From positions 1-64,000 of the forward strand of contig JAEEJK010000104.1 in NCBI GenBank assembly GCA_016281815.1: 64,000 nucleotides of DNA, read 5' to 3'. This document shows positions 17,663 to 26,251 of this stretch, one piece after another. A program made the translations under genes and the position numbers. Positions within the stretch are counted from its first letter, which is position 1; each line of letters starts with the position of its first letter. The notes beneath the pieces were generated by a model. That model saw nothing but the letters and a program-made list of their open reading frames with translations, ran no database searches and was not told the DNA's origin. The stretch comes from Prevotella sp. (GTDB taxonomy: Bacteria > Bacteroidota > Bacteroidia > Bacteroidales > Bacteroidaceae).

Positions 17663-19273
17663 CTAACCCTTCTTCATTTCTCGGATTTCCCAAGACTCAA
17701 TGGTACGTGTCGTACTGCTGAAATTGACACCTACTGCCCACACAGGACGTTTGTCGAAGGCAAATGAGGCGGCATAGTCACGATTATTCACTTGCTCTAC
17801 TGCATCTTCGCTACTTCCGTCGTACTTCAGTTCGAGGATATAAATGGCCTTGGGCATCCTCAGGGCGATATCCATGCGGCTAATGGCTGTGCGCACCTCT
17901 GCACTCACGTCGGCACCGACAGCCACCAAGAGGGCATAGAGGACGGACTGGTAGTGCCGTTCGTTCTTGTTGGAAACATCGTAGGGCATGGCGGAAAAGA
18001 ATTGGCGCAGGTGTTGCATGAACTGTTGAATGGTGATGGTCCCATCCCGAAATTCTCGATAGATACGAGCGATATTGTCCCTACTCCCTACATATTCTTC
18101 GCAGTAGTACTGATATAGACTGTTGGCAAAACCCCGATAGACCTCTTCATTTGGAAAACCCAAAATATATTCGTCTTCAGGTCCGTCGTACGCTTTGAGA
18201 GTGAGGTAGCCGCTTTGGAAAAGTGCTGGTATGGGGTCTGTTATGCGCTCTGTGGGAGCATCAAAGCGGTCAAGACGGCAGTGGATGCCCTCCAACTCTG
18301 GCATATCGATGTCGCGTACACGCAGGATGTTGACAAGAGAAGTGGGGGTACCAGTGGAAAACCAGAAGTTTTGGATGTCACCCATATTAAAGGCGTTGAT
18401 GAGACTCCAGGGATTGTATATGTCTGTGAATTTTTTCGAGAAATGGTAGCCGTCGTAAGTGTTCTTCAAACGTCTCACCGTCTCGTCGTAATCCACATGG
18501 GGCATGCCAAATCTCATGGCCATCTCGTCAAGGTGCATGGCCAGTTGCTCGATGTCGGGCTTCAGTTGGGTAAGCAACTCCTCCTCTGTAATCCCACAGA
18601 GAGCCTCGTACTGCGGATCGAAGGTGAGATTTTGCAGGTTGTTCAACTCACTGAAGACACTGAGTTGAGAGAATTTGGAGATGCCTGTGAGAAAGACGAA
18701 ACGCAGGTGTTCCGCCTCACCTTTCAAAGGGCTGAACAAGTTACGAATGTGCTCACGTATCTGGTCTTGCAGTTCTGGCTTGTTGATACTGTCAAGCATG
18801 GGTGCGTCGTACTCGTCAACCAGCACCACGACGGGCATTCCTGTTTTCTTGTGAATGAACTGGATCATCTCGGTCATCCGTTCATTGAAATTGAGGTCAT
18901 CACGCTCTGGAAGTCCCCATTTACGTTCCAACCGACGCAGGATGCCGCTGATTGTGGCGGTCAGCACTTCAAGCCTGTAGTACTTGCCCACCGACAAGTC
19001 AATGCGAATGACGGGAAACTTCTTCCACTCCTTTTCCAAGGAAGCCATTGCAAGCCCCTCGAAAAGATCTTTTCGTCCCTCGAAATAACACTTCAGCGTA
19101 TCTACCAACAACGACTTGCCGAACCGTCTTGGGCGACTCAAGAAGAAATATTTGGCATTAGTGTTTACCATCTTATAGACAAGAGCCGTCTTGTCTACAT
19201 ATACCGCATTGCGCTCACGTATCCAGTCAAATTCCTGAATACCTACGGCATAACCTCTCTTCGGCGTTTCCAT
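17663..19273 (-). CDS. AAA-ATPase-like / PD-(D/E)XK family protein (copy 2)
   Basis: 536 residues beginning METPKRGYAVGIQEFDWIR. P-loop variant RPRRFGKSLL at about 48, Walker B VVVLVDEYDAP, and a C-terminal YILELKYDGSSEDA that fits the (D/E)XK strand of the nuclease-like fold. Same family as the gene at 10720-12441 but clearly diverged. Function is unknown. It converges on the small cohesin-like gene, with REP-like palindromes between them. Confidence 0.9.
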   Translation of the reverse strand: METPKRGYAVGIQEFDWIRERNAVYVDKTALVYKMVNTNAKYFFLSRPRRFGKSLLVDTLKCYFEGRKDLFEGLAMASLEKEWKKFPVIRIDLSVGKYYRLEVLTATISGILRRLERKWGLPERDDLNFNERMTEMIQFIHKKTGMPVVVLVDEYDAPMLDSINKPELQDQIREHIRNLFSPLKGEAEHLRFVFLTGISKFSQLSVFSELNNLQNLTFDPQYEALCGITEEELLTQLKPDIEQLAMHLDEMAMRFGMPHVDYDETVRRLKNTYDGYHFSKKFTDIYNPWSLINAFNMGDIQNFWFSTGTPTSLVNILRVRDIDMPELEGIHCRLDRFDAPTERITDPIPALFQSGYLTLKAYDGPEDEYILGFPNEEVYRGFANSLYQYYCEEYVGSRDNIARIYREFRDGTITIQQFMQHLRQFFSAMPYDVSNKNERHYQSVLYALLVAVGADVSAEVRTAISRMDIALRMPKAIYILELKYDGSSEDAVEQVNNRDYAASFAFDKRPVWAVGVNFSSTTRTIESWEIREMKKG

Positions 19274-19292
19274 CTCATCCTGCTTTAGGCTG

Positions 19293-19323
19293 CGAATATA
19301 AACAAAAAAAATGAATCCGACAA
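19293..19323 (-). promoter_or_regulatory. Candidate promoter of ATPase/nuclease-like copy 2
   Basis: TTG, 20 nt, TATATTCG on the minus strand, 20 nt before the start codon. It has the same single departure from consensus (TTCG for TTTG) as the promoter of copy 1. Confidence 0.5.
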
Positions 19324-19379
19324 ATCTTCATAGTTGATTTAGCCCTAAAGTCAGCAAATTCACATTTTAGACATTCTAA

Positions 19380-20177
19380 TTATCCTATGGCATCCTTGAT
19401 GACCAGTCCTGCGAGCATGAAGCCGAAGATGGCGGTGATATGAGCCATCGTGCCGTTGATCTGGGCTTTTGAAGAGCACCATTCATGATTCAGGAGGTCA
19501 GGATTTCCCGGACCCATTTTTGCCTTGGGACACACGCACATCTCCGTGCCGCAGGTGGCATTATGCCCCTTGTTCTGCAGCAGTTCGTCGGAGAACACAC
19601 AAAGGAATTTCCGCTTGGGGAATTGCTTTGTCTGTTTGAACTTGTTACGCAACGCGCGGGCCAGCGGGTCGCCTTTCACCTTCCAGAACTCCCCCACCTG
19701 GATGCGTGTGGGATCCATTTTCAGTGCAGCCCCCATCGAGGAGAAGAACCTTGCCTTCGTCCTGCATGCCATCAGGATGAGCAACTGCTTGTCTTTCAGG
19801 GAGTCGATGGCGTCGATGATATAGTCATAAGTGTCTATATTGAAACTGTCGGCCGTCTCTGCCGTGAAGATCTGCTGAAGGGCGGTGATATCGGCAGCAG
19901 GATTGATGGTGAGCAGACGCTCACGCAGCACCTCCACCTTCACCTGTCCCACGGTCTTCGTTGTCGCCATCAGTTGTCGGTTGATATTGGTGATGCACAC
20001 GCGGTCAGAGTCCACGATGGTCAGGTGTCGTATGCCTGAGCGCACCAAACTCTCAGCGCACCATGAGCCTACGCCCCCCACGCCGAAGATAATCACCTTC
20101 TTGCTGCTGAGCCGTTCCATCGACTCGTCACCCACCAACAGTTCCGTCCTGCGGAATATTGCTTGTTCTATTGCCAT
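19380..20177 (-). CDS. tcdA: tRNA threonylcarbamoyladenosine dehydratase
   Basis: 265-residue E1-like enzyme that cyclises t6A at position 37 of ANN-decoding tRNAs to ct6A using ATP. The nucleotide loop VIIFGVGGVGSWCAESLVRSG is at about residues 28-48, followed by DSDRVCITNINRQ and DAIDSLKDK. Conserved cysteines lie in CGTEMCVCP. Length is typical (about 250-270). It probably has its own promoter, as a TAACTTTG box sits 33 nt upstream. Confidence 0.95.
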   Translation of the reverse strand: MAIEQAIFRRTELLVGDESMERLSSKKVIIFGVGGVGSWCAESLVRSGIRHLTIVDSDRVCITNINRQLMATTKTVGQVKVEVLRERLLTINPAADITALQQIFTAETADSFNIDTYDYIIDAIDSLKDKQLLILMACRTKARFFSSMGAALKMDPTRIQVGEFWKVKGDPLARALRNKFKQTKQFPKRKFLCVFSDELLQNKGHNATCGTEMCVCPKAKMGPGNPDLLNHEWCSSKAQINGTMAHITAIFGFMLAGLVIKDAIG

Positions 20178-20209
20178 GCTCTTGCCCTATATGACATTTT
20201 TATTGGGTG

Positions 20210-20217
20210 CAAAGTTA
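20210..20217 (-). promoter_or_regulatory. Candidate -7 box for tcdA
   Basis: TAACTTTG on the minus strand matches the Bacteroidota -7 element. No clear -33 TTTG at 19-20 nt spacing. Confidence 0.45.
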
Positions 20218-20268
20218 CAATTTTTCCTCTGATTGCCATGTCTTTGCCGTCCCTTAAATAATGATTTA

Positions 20269-21531
20269 TCAAGACTTGATGATTGTCGCTATTCTTTTGG
20301 CCAATGCCATGATGGTGAGCATCGGAGGCAGTCCAAGAGCCTGAGGAAGGATGGTAGCATCGGCAACGTAGAGGTTGGCAGGCAACAAAGGCGAGTGCAG
20401 CGTCTCCGCCTCTGCAGATGTCAGGGGGAGCATGCCTCCCGGATGACCCGCATTGAGTGTACCGAGGAAGATATCCTGCTCTTTGGCCCCCATGCGGATG
20501 AGGATTTCACGGCAGTCCTCAACGCCACGCTTCAGATACTGATGGTCGGTCTCCGTGAGTGTCTTCTGCATCTTGTTTCGGTGGACATCGCCCTGCTCCA
20601 CATCCGCCAATTTGATCATCAGGCTCGCCATGCCATCCATGGGCTTGCGCCACTGCCTGTTGAAGAAGAAACTGAGCCAGTCCATATAGGGCGAGATGAT
20701 ATATTTCTCGCGGCGGCTGACGAAAGGCATGAGCAACTGATGGTCCTGACGGGCTTTCTCCATGGGAGCCGCGACACACAACACTGGATCGACAAAGAGC
20801 CGTGGCTGGCACTCGATGCCCGAACGGCGCAGGATATCGGGTGTGCCATATCCCCCTGCAGCGACGATGATGACATCCGCCTCGAAACTCAGATGCTGCA
20901 ACCCCTTTTGGGCATGCACCCTTTTGGCCAAGCAATCACCTATTTCAACATGGGTGACCCTGCATCCCGTCACCACCTTGATGCCGTCGAGCAGTTCACG
21001 CGTGTCCCACTTGGCTCGGGTGGGACAGCCGATGGAACAATGCCCACACATCCTGCACTGCTTTGGGCGCAACAACTTAGGCATAGGCTGCGGGTCAAAT
21101 CCCATCTCCTGCATCACCTTGAAAGCCAGTTTGGTAATAGGCGACCAACGGTTCTGATGGTCAGTGGTGATGGGCAGTTCCCTACCCAATTCCTCAAACT
21201 CCTTATCCAGATGAATGCCCAACTTCTTCAGTCCCTCATCCGCACGCACGGCATTGCCTGTAGCCAACGTTGTGGTGCCTCCAGTACCCCTGCCGTAGAC
21301 CATTACCATCTCGGGATTCCTGTCAATGCGCATACTGGGCAGGAACAACTGAATGAGGCGTTCATCGAAATAGAGTCCTGTCCAACGGAATTTGGCCAGT
21401 TGCTCCAAAGGTAGGGAGAGAGGTTTGAATGCCTTTCCCTGTTCCAACACGGTTACCTCAAAACTGTCTGCCAGCATCTTTGCTGCCATAGCGCCACCGG
21501 CACCGCTTCCTATGATGATTGCTTTTTTCAT
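20269..21531 (-). CDS. GMC-family FAD oxidoreductase with a Cys-rich motif
   Basis: 420 residues. N-terminal FAD loop IIGSGAGGAMAAKML, GRGTGGTT substrate/FAD segment, and C-terminal GMC signature VADATILPQALGLPPMLTIMALAKRIA. An internal CRMCGHCSIGCP (CxxCGxCxxxC) resembles the Cys motif of long-chain alcohol oxidases and could bind an iron-sulfur cluster. Likely reaction is oxidation of an alcohol to an aldehyde; the substrate is unknown. It is the last gene of the cassette starting at 26218; the previous gene ends 15 nt upstream. Confidence 0.88.
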   Translation of the reverse strand: MKKAIIIGSGAGGAMAAKMLADSFEVTVLEQGKAFKPLSLPLEQLAKFRWTGLYFDERLIQLFLPSMRIDRNPEMVMVYGRGTGGTTTLATGNAVRADEGLKKLGIHLDKEFEELGRELPITTDHQNRWSPITKLAFKVMQEMGFDPQPMPKLLRPKQCRMCGHCSIGCPTRAKWDTRELLDGIKVVTGCRVTHVEIGDCLAKRVHAQKGLQHLSFEADVIIVAAGGYGTPDILRRSGIECQPRLFVDPVLCVAAPMEKARQDHQLLMPFVSRREKYIISPYMDWLSFFFNRQWRKPMDGMASLMIKLADVEQGDVHRNKMQKTLTETDHQYLKRGVEDCREILIRMGAKEQDIFLGTLNAGHPGGMLPLTSAEAETLHSPLLPANLYVADATILPQALGLPPMLTIMALAKRIATIIKS

Positions 21532-21546
21532 ATTTGGGAAAATCTG

Positions 21547-22038
21547 TTATTGAAATGTTGCCAAACAGCATTTACATCCTTCAGTGATGCGTTGCTGAAA
21601 TGTCAGTTGGCCACAGCCGGCCAATCCTCTTACGATGCCATCGTCCAGTGCAGAGGCCGCCAGGCAGATCTCAGGCGTGTAATATTGGCTAAAAAAGCAC
21701 CGTCGGAAACAGAGTTGCCCCGGGATGTGCCCCTCCAGTTCGATGCCAATATTCCGATACAGGGCGATGGTAAGGCGTTCGATGCCTGCCTGTTTTTTTA
21801 GGAAGAACACTTTGCGGAGCAACCTCCCCATCTTATAAGCCTCCTCATTCATCCGCTTCAACAATTGGGCATCCACCCCTTCCTGCAAATTGTCGCGGGT
21901 ATATTCAGCATAGACCCGCAGCGCCTCGTCATTAGGAAGAGTCCAAATACGCTGTGCAGGTTTGTTGAAAGCACGTGCAGTGAGATTCATCAACTGCTGA
22001 AGGGCTATGCGTCGGAAGAATGCATTATTGATCAGCAT
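21547..22038 (-). CDS. Conserved Cys-rich protein of unknown function
   Basis: 163 residues from the ATG at 22038, which overlaps the end of the fusion gene by 14 nt, implying translational coupling. The sequence is soluble and mixed alpha/beta, with no signal peptide. The C-terminal third carries LDDGIVRGLAGCGQLTF followed by RITEGCKCCLATF; the closely spaced cysteines suggest a metal or catalytic site, somewhat like L-2-amino-thiazoline-4-carboxylate hydrolase-type proteins. I do not recognise the family with confidence. The frame extends upstream to 22080 but that start lies inside the fusion gene. Confidence 0.82.
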   Translation of the reverse strand: MLINNAFFRRIALQQLMNLTARAFNKPAQRIWTLPNDEALRVYAEYTRDNLQEGVDAQLLKRMNEEAYKMGRLLRKVFFLKKQAGIERLTIALYRNIGIELEGHIPGQLCFRRCFFSQYYTPEICLAASALDDGIVRGLAGCGQLTFQQRITEGCKCCLATFQ

Positions 22039-24712
22039 ACATCGCATGGATTTCTCGGTTGTAATGCTCCCAAACCACATTGCGTTTCACCTTGAGGTTA
22101 GGAGTCAGTTCCCCTTTACTGATACTCAGCGGTGTTTCAATCACCTGCCACCGCCTCACCTGCTCCGGGTGAGAGAGCGATTGGTTCATCCGCTCTATAT
22201 CCTGCCGGAGGGAATCCGTCGCGCCCACCGTCCATAGCAGGGCGGTGCAGTAGGGCCGTTGCTCCCCCACCAGTACGGCTTGCTCAACGCACGGGATATC
22301 CATCAACCGCTGTTCAATCTTCGTGCAGTTGATATTCTTGCCATAGGAGGTGATGAGAATGTCCTTCTTTCTCCCACCGATGTACACATGACCGTCGGCA
22401 CCGATACTGCCCAAGTCGCCGGTGTGCAGTTCACCTTTTTGGAAAGTATCGCTCTCGAGATGGTAATACCCCAATGCGACCTGAGGTCCCCGCACGATGA
22501 GTTCGCCATCAGGATTGACAGTGACAGCGGTACTCGGCAGCGGTGTGCCAATGCTGGGTATAACATTGTCGCCCAAGCGGTTGAGGGTGATCAGCGGAGC
22601 CTCCGTCTGCCCGTATGCATTGTGGATTTCGATGCCCAAAGAGCGGAATCGCAGCAACAGTTCCTCGCTGATGGGAGCAGAACCTACGAGCAACTGGGAA
22701 CATTTGTCAAGTCCTGCCTTACGCAGTACAGCGCGGCGCAGCATTTTTCCCATCCACCTTCTCATCCATCCGTCGCTCATGGAGAGGTATTTTTTGCCCA
22801 ACCGATTCTGTTCTATCTGCTCCCAGAGTTTTTCATAAAAACGAGGCACGGAGAAGAACACCGTAGGGCGCACCTCCGGCAGGGCCTGCGTCAGCATCTG
22901 GAAGTCATTCAGATAGTAAATCTTCGCCTTGCAAAGCATGCAGTAAGGAGCGTAGGCCGCGAGGATGCCCTCCACGACGTGACTCATCGGGAGAAACGAC
23001 AGATAACGCATCTCGCGGTTACGGTCGCGCCATGAAAACAGGTTGGTGAGCACCTCGCCCATCCATTTCAGTTGGTAGAAACTGAACATCACGCCCTTTG
23101 GTTCACCCGTGGTGCCCGACGTATAGCGAATAGTGGCCAAAGAATCTGGAGAGAAGACAGCATGATGGTAACCTGTGGACGGTTCAAGATCTATTCCCTC
23201 AGACTTTTCGGCAAGCGGTCCAAAAAGGACCACTGTCACATCGGCCGGCACTTTATCCAGATTCTGCCTGACACGCAGGTCCCCCACAAAGAACCACCGG
23301 GCATCGCTCTTCTGCAGCAGCAAAGCGATCTCATCGGCAGGAGCCGTATAGTAGATGGGCACGCTCACCGCTCCCAGCAATCCAATGGCATTGTCGATGG
23401 CAGCATGTTCCGTGCAATTGATGCCCGACAGCGCCACCGTATCCCCCGGTTGCACCCCGAATTCTGTCAGTTTTCTGACGAAGCGGCCTACGAGGGCATT
23501 CATCTCCTTGCCCGTCACGCGCTCCGTTCCCTGGGCAGAGATGTTGTAATAGGTAATGGGATAGTGACGACTCCCTCGGCGGATGACAGCCTGCTCGAAG
23601 ATGGTTTTGTCAGACAGCCGCATGAAATTGTGGCGGCAGGCAAACTCCAACAATGCGGGCAGGAACTCATGCCAATTGAGTTGATAATCACCTGTCAGAT
23701 CATCTGTATGGGTTCGGTCAAACTGATGGTCGTCAAGGAAATAAGGCATCAGTGCCATGAGGTTGGACAGCAGGCTGCGCCGTTTCGTCTCCTTACCGGC
23801 ATTATAACGCCGACCGAGGGTACGCAAAAGAGGAACGGAGAGGTATGTCGGTTTGGGGATGACGGTCTGCAGATTCTTCCTTGCCCACGCTCTGACCTCT
23901 TCCACCAGTTCTCCGACCCGAGGCAGTTGACTGGCAGGTGCTGTCAGGTGGAATGTCTTCCCTACAGCCTGTTGGTGCCATGTCAGAGTCACCACCTGCT
24001 GCGCCACATAGTCGACCGGCACCACATTGACCGTCTGAGAACGACTGACAGGCAGACATCTCAGTCTGCCTTGCAGCATCTGTTTCAGCACATAATAGAC
24101 CGTATTGAAGTTTCGGGTGTGCCCTGTCCGGCTGTTTCCGACTATCATGCCCGGGCGGCAGATAGTCAGGGGCAGCGAGGTTGCCCTCACCACACGTTCT
24201 GCCTCCGCCTTGCTCTGCTCATAGAGACTATAGAAACGTGAGGGCAGTGGTGCGTCCTCAGATATCAGTCCACGCTGAGTTCCAGCCACATAGGCCGTTG
24301 ATACATAGGAAAACCGTTTGAGCAGCCTCATCTTTTCAGCCAGTCTGACCACATGCCGGGTACCCTCTACGTTCATTCGCCAGAGATCATCCTTCGATTT
24401 CTGGATACCCGTCTCTGCCGCACAATGAATGACGTGTGTCGTCTCAGCCGTCAGACACGCATACTGTTCGCTGTCCAAAGCCAATTCCTCCTGCGTGATG
24501 TCTCCGACCACAGGAAGCACCCGTTGGCCAATAGCAGCAGAGAGCACCTCATCCTCCCACCAAAGCGCCAACAACCGATGAGCGGCATCATCCACGGACG
24601 CAGCCCTCACCAACACGCGGATGGTGCTGTCCGTAGTGGTCAGCAGTCGGTGTACGACCTCCGTACCCAACAATCCCGTGGCACCTGTTACGAAAAATGA
24701 TCCTTCAGCCAT
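22025..24712 (-). CDS. Fusion: thioester-reductase-like SDR + acyl-adenylating ligase
   Basis: 895 residues. Residues 1 to about 300 form an extended SDR of the thioester-reductase/male-sterility type: FFVTGATGLLGTEVV, FSYVSTAYVAG and the Tyr-Lys pair in YEQSK. Residues about 375-895 form an AMP-dependent ligase: RYTSGTTGEPKG (about 530), YGQTEAP, HTGDLG (about 760) and GRKKDILITSYGKNI. No carrier-protein domain is visible between or after them. Carboxylate reductases have the order adenylation-carrier-reductase; this order is reversed and lacks the carrier. Predicted role: activate an acyl acid and/or reduce it to an aldehyde or alcohol. The start overlaps the pyruvyl-transferase-like gene by 25 nt. 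Confidence 0.9.
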   Translation of the reverse strand: MAEGSFFVTGATGLLGTEVVHRLLTTTDSTIRVLVRAASVDDAAHRLLALWWEDEVLSAAIGQRVLPVVGDITQEELALDSEQYACLTAETTHVIHCAAETGIQKSKDDLWRMNVEGTRHVVRLAEKMRLLKRFSYVSTAYVAGTQRGLISEDAPLPSRFYSLYEQSKAEAERVVRATSLPLTICRPGMIVGNSRTGHTRNFNTVYYVLKQMLQGRLRCLPVSRSQTVNVVPVDYVAQQVVTLTWHQQAVGKTFHLTAPASQLPRVGELVEEVRAWARKNLQTVIPKPTYLSVPLLRTLGRRYNAGKETKRRSLLSNLMALMPYFLDDHQFDRTHTDDLTGDYQLNWHEFLPALLEFACRHNFMRLSDKTIFEQAVIRRGSRHYPITYYNISAQGTERVTGKEMNALVGRFVRKLTEFGVQPGDTVALSGINCTEHAAIDNAIGLLGAVSVPIYYTAPADEIALLLQKSDARWFFVGDLRVRQNLDKVPADVTVVLFGPLAEKSEGIDLEPSTGYHHAVFSPDSLATIRYTSGTTGEPKGVMFSFYQLKWMGEVLTNLFSWRDRNREMRYLSFLPMSHVVEGILAAYAPYCMLCKAKIYYLNDFQMLTQALPEVRPTVFFSVPRFYEKLWEQIEQNRLGKKYLSMSDGWMRRWMGKMLRRAVLRKAGLDKCSQLLVGSAPISEELLLRFRSLGIEIHNAYGQTEAPLITLNRLGDNVIPSIGTPLPSTAVTVNPDGELIVRGPQVALGYYHLESDTFQKGELHTGDLGSIGADGHVYIGGRKKDILITSYGKNINCTKIEQRLMDIPCVEQAVLVGEQRPYCTALLWTVGATDSLRQDIERMNQSLSHPEQVRRWQVIETPLSISKGELTPNLKVKRNVVWEHYNREIHAMYADQ

Positions 24713-26028
24713 GATATAAAGAATTGGGCCATTTCACTGACCTTGTTTTCATTGATGGTCTGATGTTTCCTGATAGTCTCTGAAATAATCTCCCGGTGGT
24801 CGTCAGCCAGGAGAAGTGAGGTGGTGATGCGTTCTCCCAAACCAGCATCGTCTACATGATGAAGGTATTGGTCGGCCAGTTCTGTTTCCCTGATAACGCC
24901 ATCGAGCCGTCCGTCCATCGAGATGGCCACGAGCGGGATGGAACGTTCCATACTGAGTACGGCAGCGTGGTAGCGAGATGTCACCAAGAGGGAGAGTTGC
25001 CTCAACAATCCAGTCATCTGGAACACATTGTGGTTCTTCGAGTGATACACCACATGCGGTCCCTCCACGAGTTGTCCGAACAGACGGCATGCCTCCTCAT
25101 CGAGTTGCTCCATGCCGAGTATCACGACAAAGGCCTCATGCTCTTTCTGATAGCGGTTGACGGCCTGCGCCATCTCAGACAGGTATTGACGGAACTTCTC
25201 CCTGCGCTCCGTACTGTCGCTGAAGAAGTACATTTTGTCGTATTGCAAGGCGCGGTTTCCCGTCAGCACAGCCGTCATCCACCGCCACAGAGACGGACAG
25301 ACCGGCCACCAGAAAGGATTGACGACCGCCACGCCCAACAGGGGTTTCTTACCGTCCCAACCATCCGTCAACAGTTGTTGCCGTGCCCATTCCTCCCCCG
25401 CTTCTGTCCGAAGAGGCCATGCAGTGTCCGTACCCACATGTCCCTTGAGTCCCAGATTTTGAAGGTTTTGCAAGGAAGTCTCTGTGCGAGCCATGAAGTA
25501 GGTATCCCTGCAAAGGTCATGACTCAGTCGGGCAAGCCATCCCTCCAGATGTCCTACCTCAGAGCCATATGCGATACAGGGCTTCCCCTGGCGCCGCATG
25601 ATGCCTGCAGCCTCACAGAAGAAAACTGAAAGAGCGTTTGCGAAGGTAGATGTCAGCGTAGAGCCTTCACACAACACAGCCACGTGGTGCTGTGAAGTTG
25701 CCCTCAGCAACGACCAGAAAAAAATGGTGGTGAATGGCCAGAGCCGCACATGACTTGGGAAATACCCTCTGATGTTTTCTTCGTCGAGTGTCATCACCGT
25801 CATTTCGACATCATCGCCAGCCAACGTTTCATCCAGTTGTCTGACAAGTTCCACCACCCGGGCATCGGCACCAGTATTTCTGGCGCCATTGTAGCCCACA
25901 AGCAATATTTTCAGTTTCCTTCCCCTGCTCCACTCTTCGTAACGGCAGAGTCCAAAACGAGAAAGTGGCTTAGCGAAACCGGAAAGCCACACGATCAGCC
26001 GAACTATGTATGATAGCAGCCTGTCCAC
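24688..26028 (-). CDS. Polysaccharide pyruvyl transferase family protein
   Basis: About 446 residues. The pattern GYNGARNTGADARVVELVRQL, then VLCEGSTLTSTFANALSVFF and a late GTDTAWPL and SRYHAAVLSMERSIPLVAISMDG is that of the pyruvyl-transferase superfamily (CsaB/WcaK-like), which adds ketal-pyruvate to surface sugars. An N-terminal hydrophobic segment (LLSYIVRLIVWLSGF) may touch the membrane. The start is uncertain: the first ATG at 26082 would overlap the winged-helix gene by 47 nt and read its end out of frame, so the GTG at 26028, 7 nt after that gene, is preferred. It heads the enzyme part of the cassette. Confidence 0.85.
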   Translation of the reverse strand: MDRLLSYIVRLIVWLSGFAKPLSRFGLCRYEEWSRGRKLKILLVGYNGARNTGADARVVELVRQLDETLAGDDVEMTVMTLDEENIRGYFPSHVRLWPFTTIFFWSLLRATSQHHVAVLCEGSTLTSTFANALSVFFCEAAGIMRRQGKPCIAYGSEVGHLEGWLARLSHDLCRDTYFMARTETSLQNLQNLGLKGHVGTDTAWPLRTEAGEEWARQQLLTDGWDGKKPLLGVAVVNPFWWPVCPSLWRWMTAVLTGNRALQYDKMYFFSDSTERREKFRQYLSEMAQAVNRYQKEHEAFVVILGMEQLDEEACRLFGQLVEGPHVVYHSKNHNVFQMTGLLRQLSLLVTSRYHAAVLSMERSIPLVAISMDGRLDGVIRETELADQYLHHVDDAGLGERITTSLLLADDHREIISETIRKHQTINENKVSEMAQFFISWLKDHFS

Positions 26029-26035
26029 CCAGCCA

Positions 26036-26218
26036 TTACTGGGCCGGAGCCCACTTGCAGCGGACGGGCGACACGATAGCACCCTCTTTCTTCAACTCGG
26101 CAAAAGCCTTGTCCACTTCCTTGCGGTCAGCGCCTAATGCTTTCGTCACTTCACCTGCCGAGACGGGTTTTCCAGCCTCGCGCATCACTTGCAAAACTTG
26201 TTCTTTCATTTTTTCCAA
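26036..26218 (-). CDS. Small winged-helix DNA-binding protein
   Basis: 60 residues: helix (EQVLQVMREAG), KPVSAGEVTKALG, recognition helix (DRKEVDKAFAELKKEG) and a short wing (AIVSPVRCKW). This is a complete minimal winged-helix fold. It could regulate the cassette that follows, whose first enzyme starts 7 nt downstream, or it may be a stand-alone conserved protein. It lies 33 nt after the dipeptidase stop, too close for an obvious separate promoter. Confidence 0.85.
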   Translation of the reverse strand: MEKMKEQVLQVMREAGKPVSAGEVTKALGADRKEVDKAFAELKKEGAIVSPVRCKWAPAQ

Positions 26219-26251
26219 TTGTTTAGAATTCTACTAACTCTATATTTATTC

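Noticed and set aside
17486..17767. Frames across the palindromic repeats between the convergent genes
   Set aside because: They are translations of interspersed repeats, a common false gene call in this phylum.
20233..21414. Long plus-strand frame opposite the GMC oxidoreductase
   Set aside because: The minus-strand frame has clear FAD and GMC motifs; the opposite frame is His/Gln-rich noise.
23072..24241. Long plus-strand frame opposite the reductase-ligase fusion
   Set aside because: Same reason: shadow of a conserved gene.
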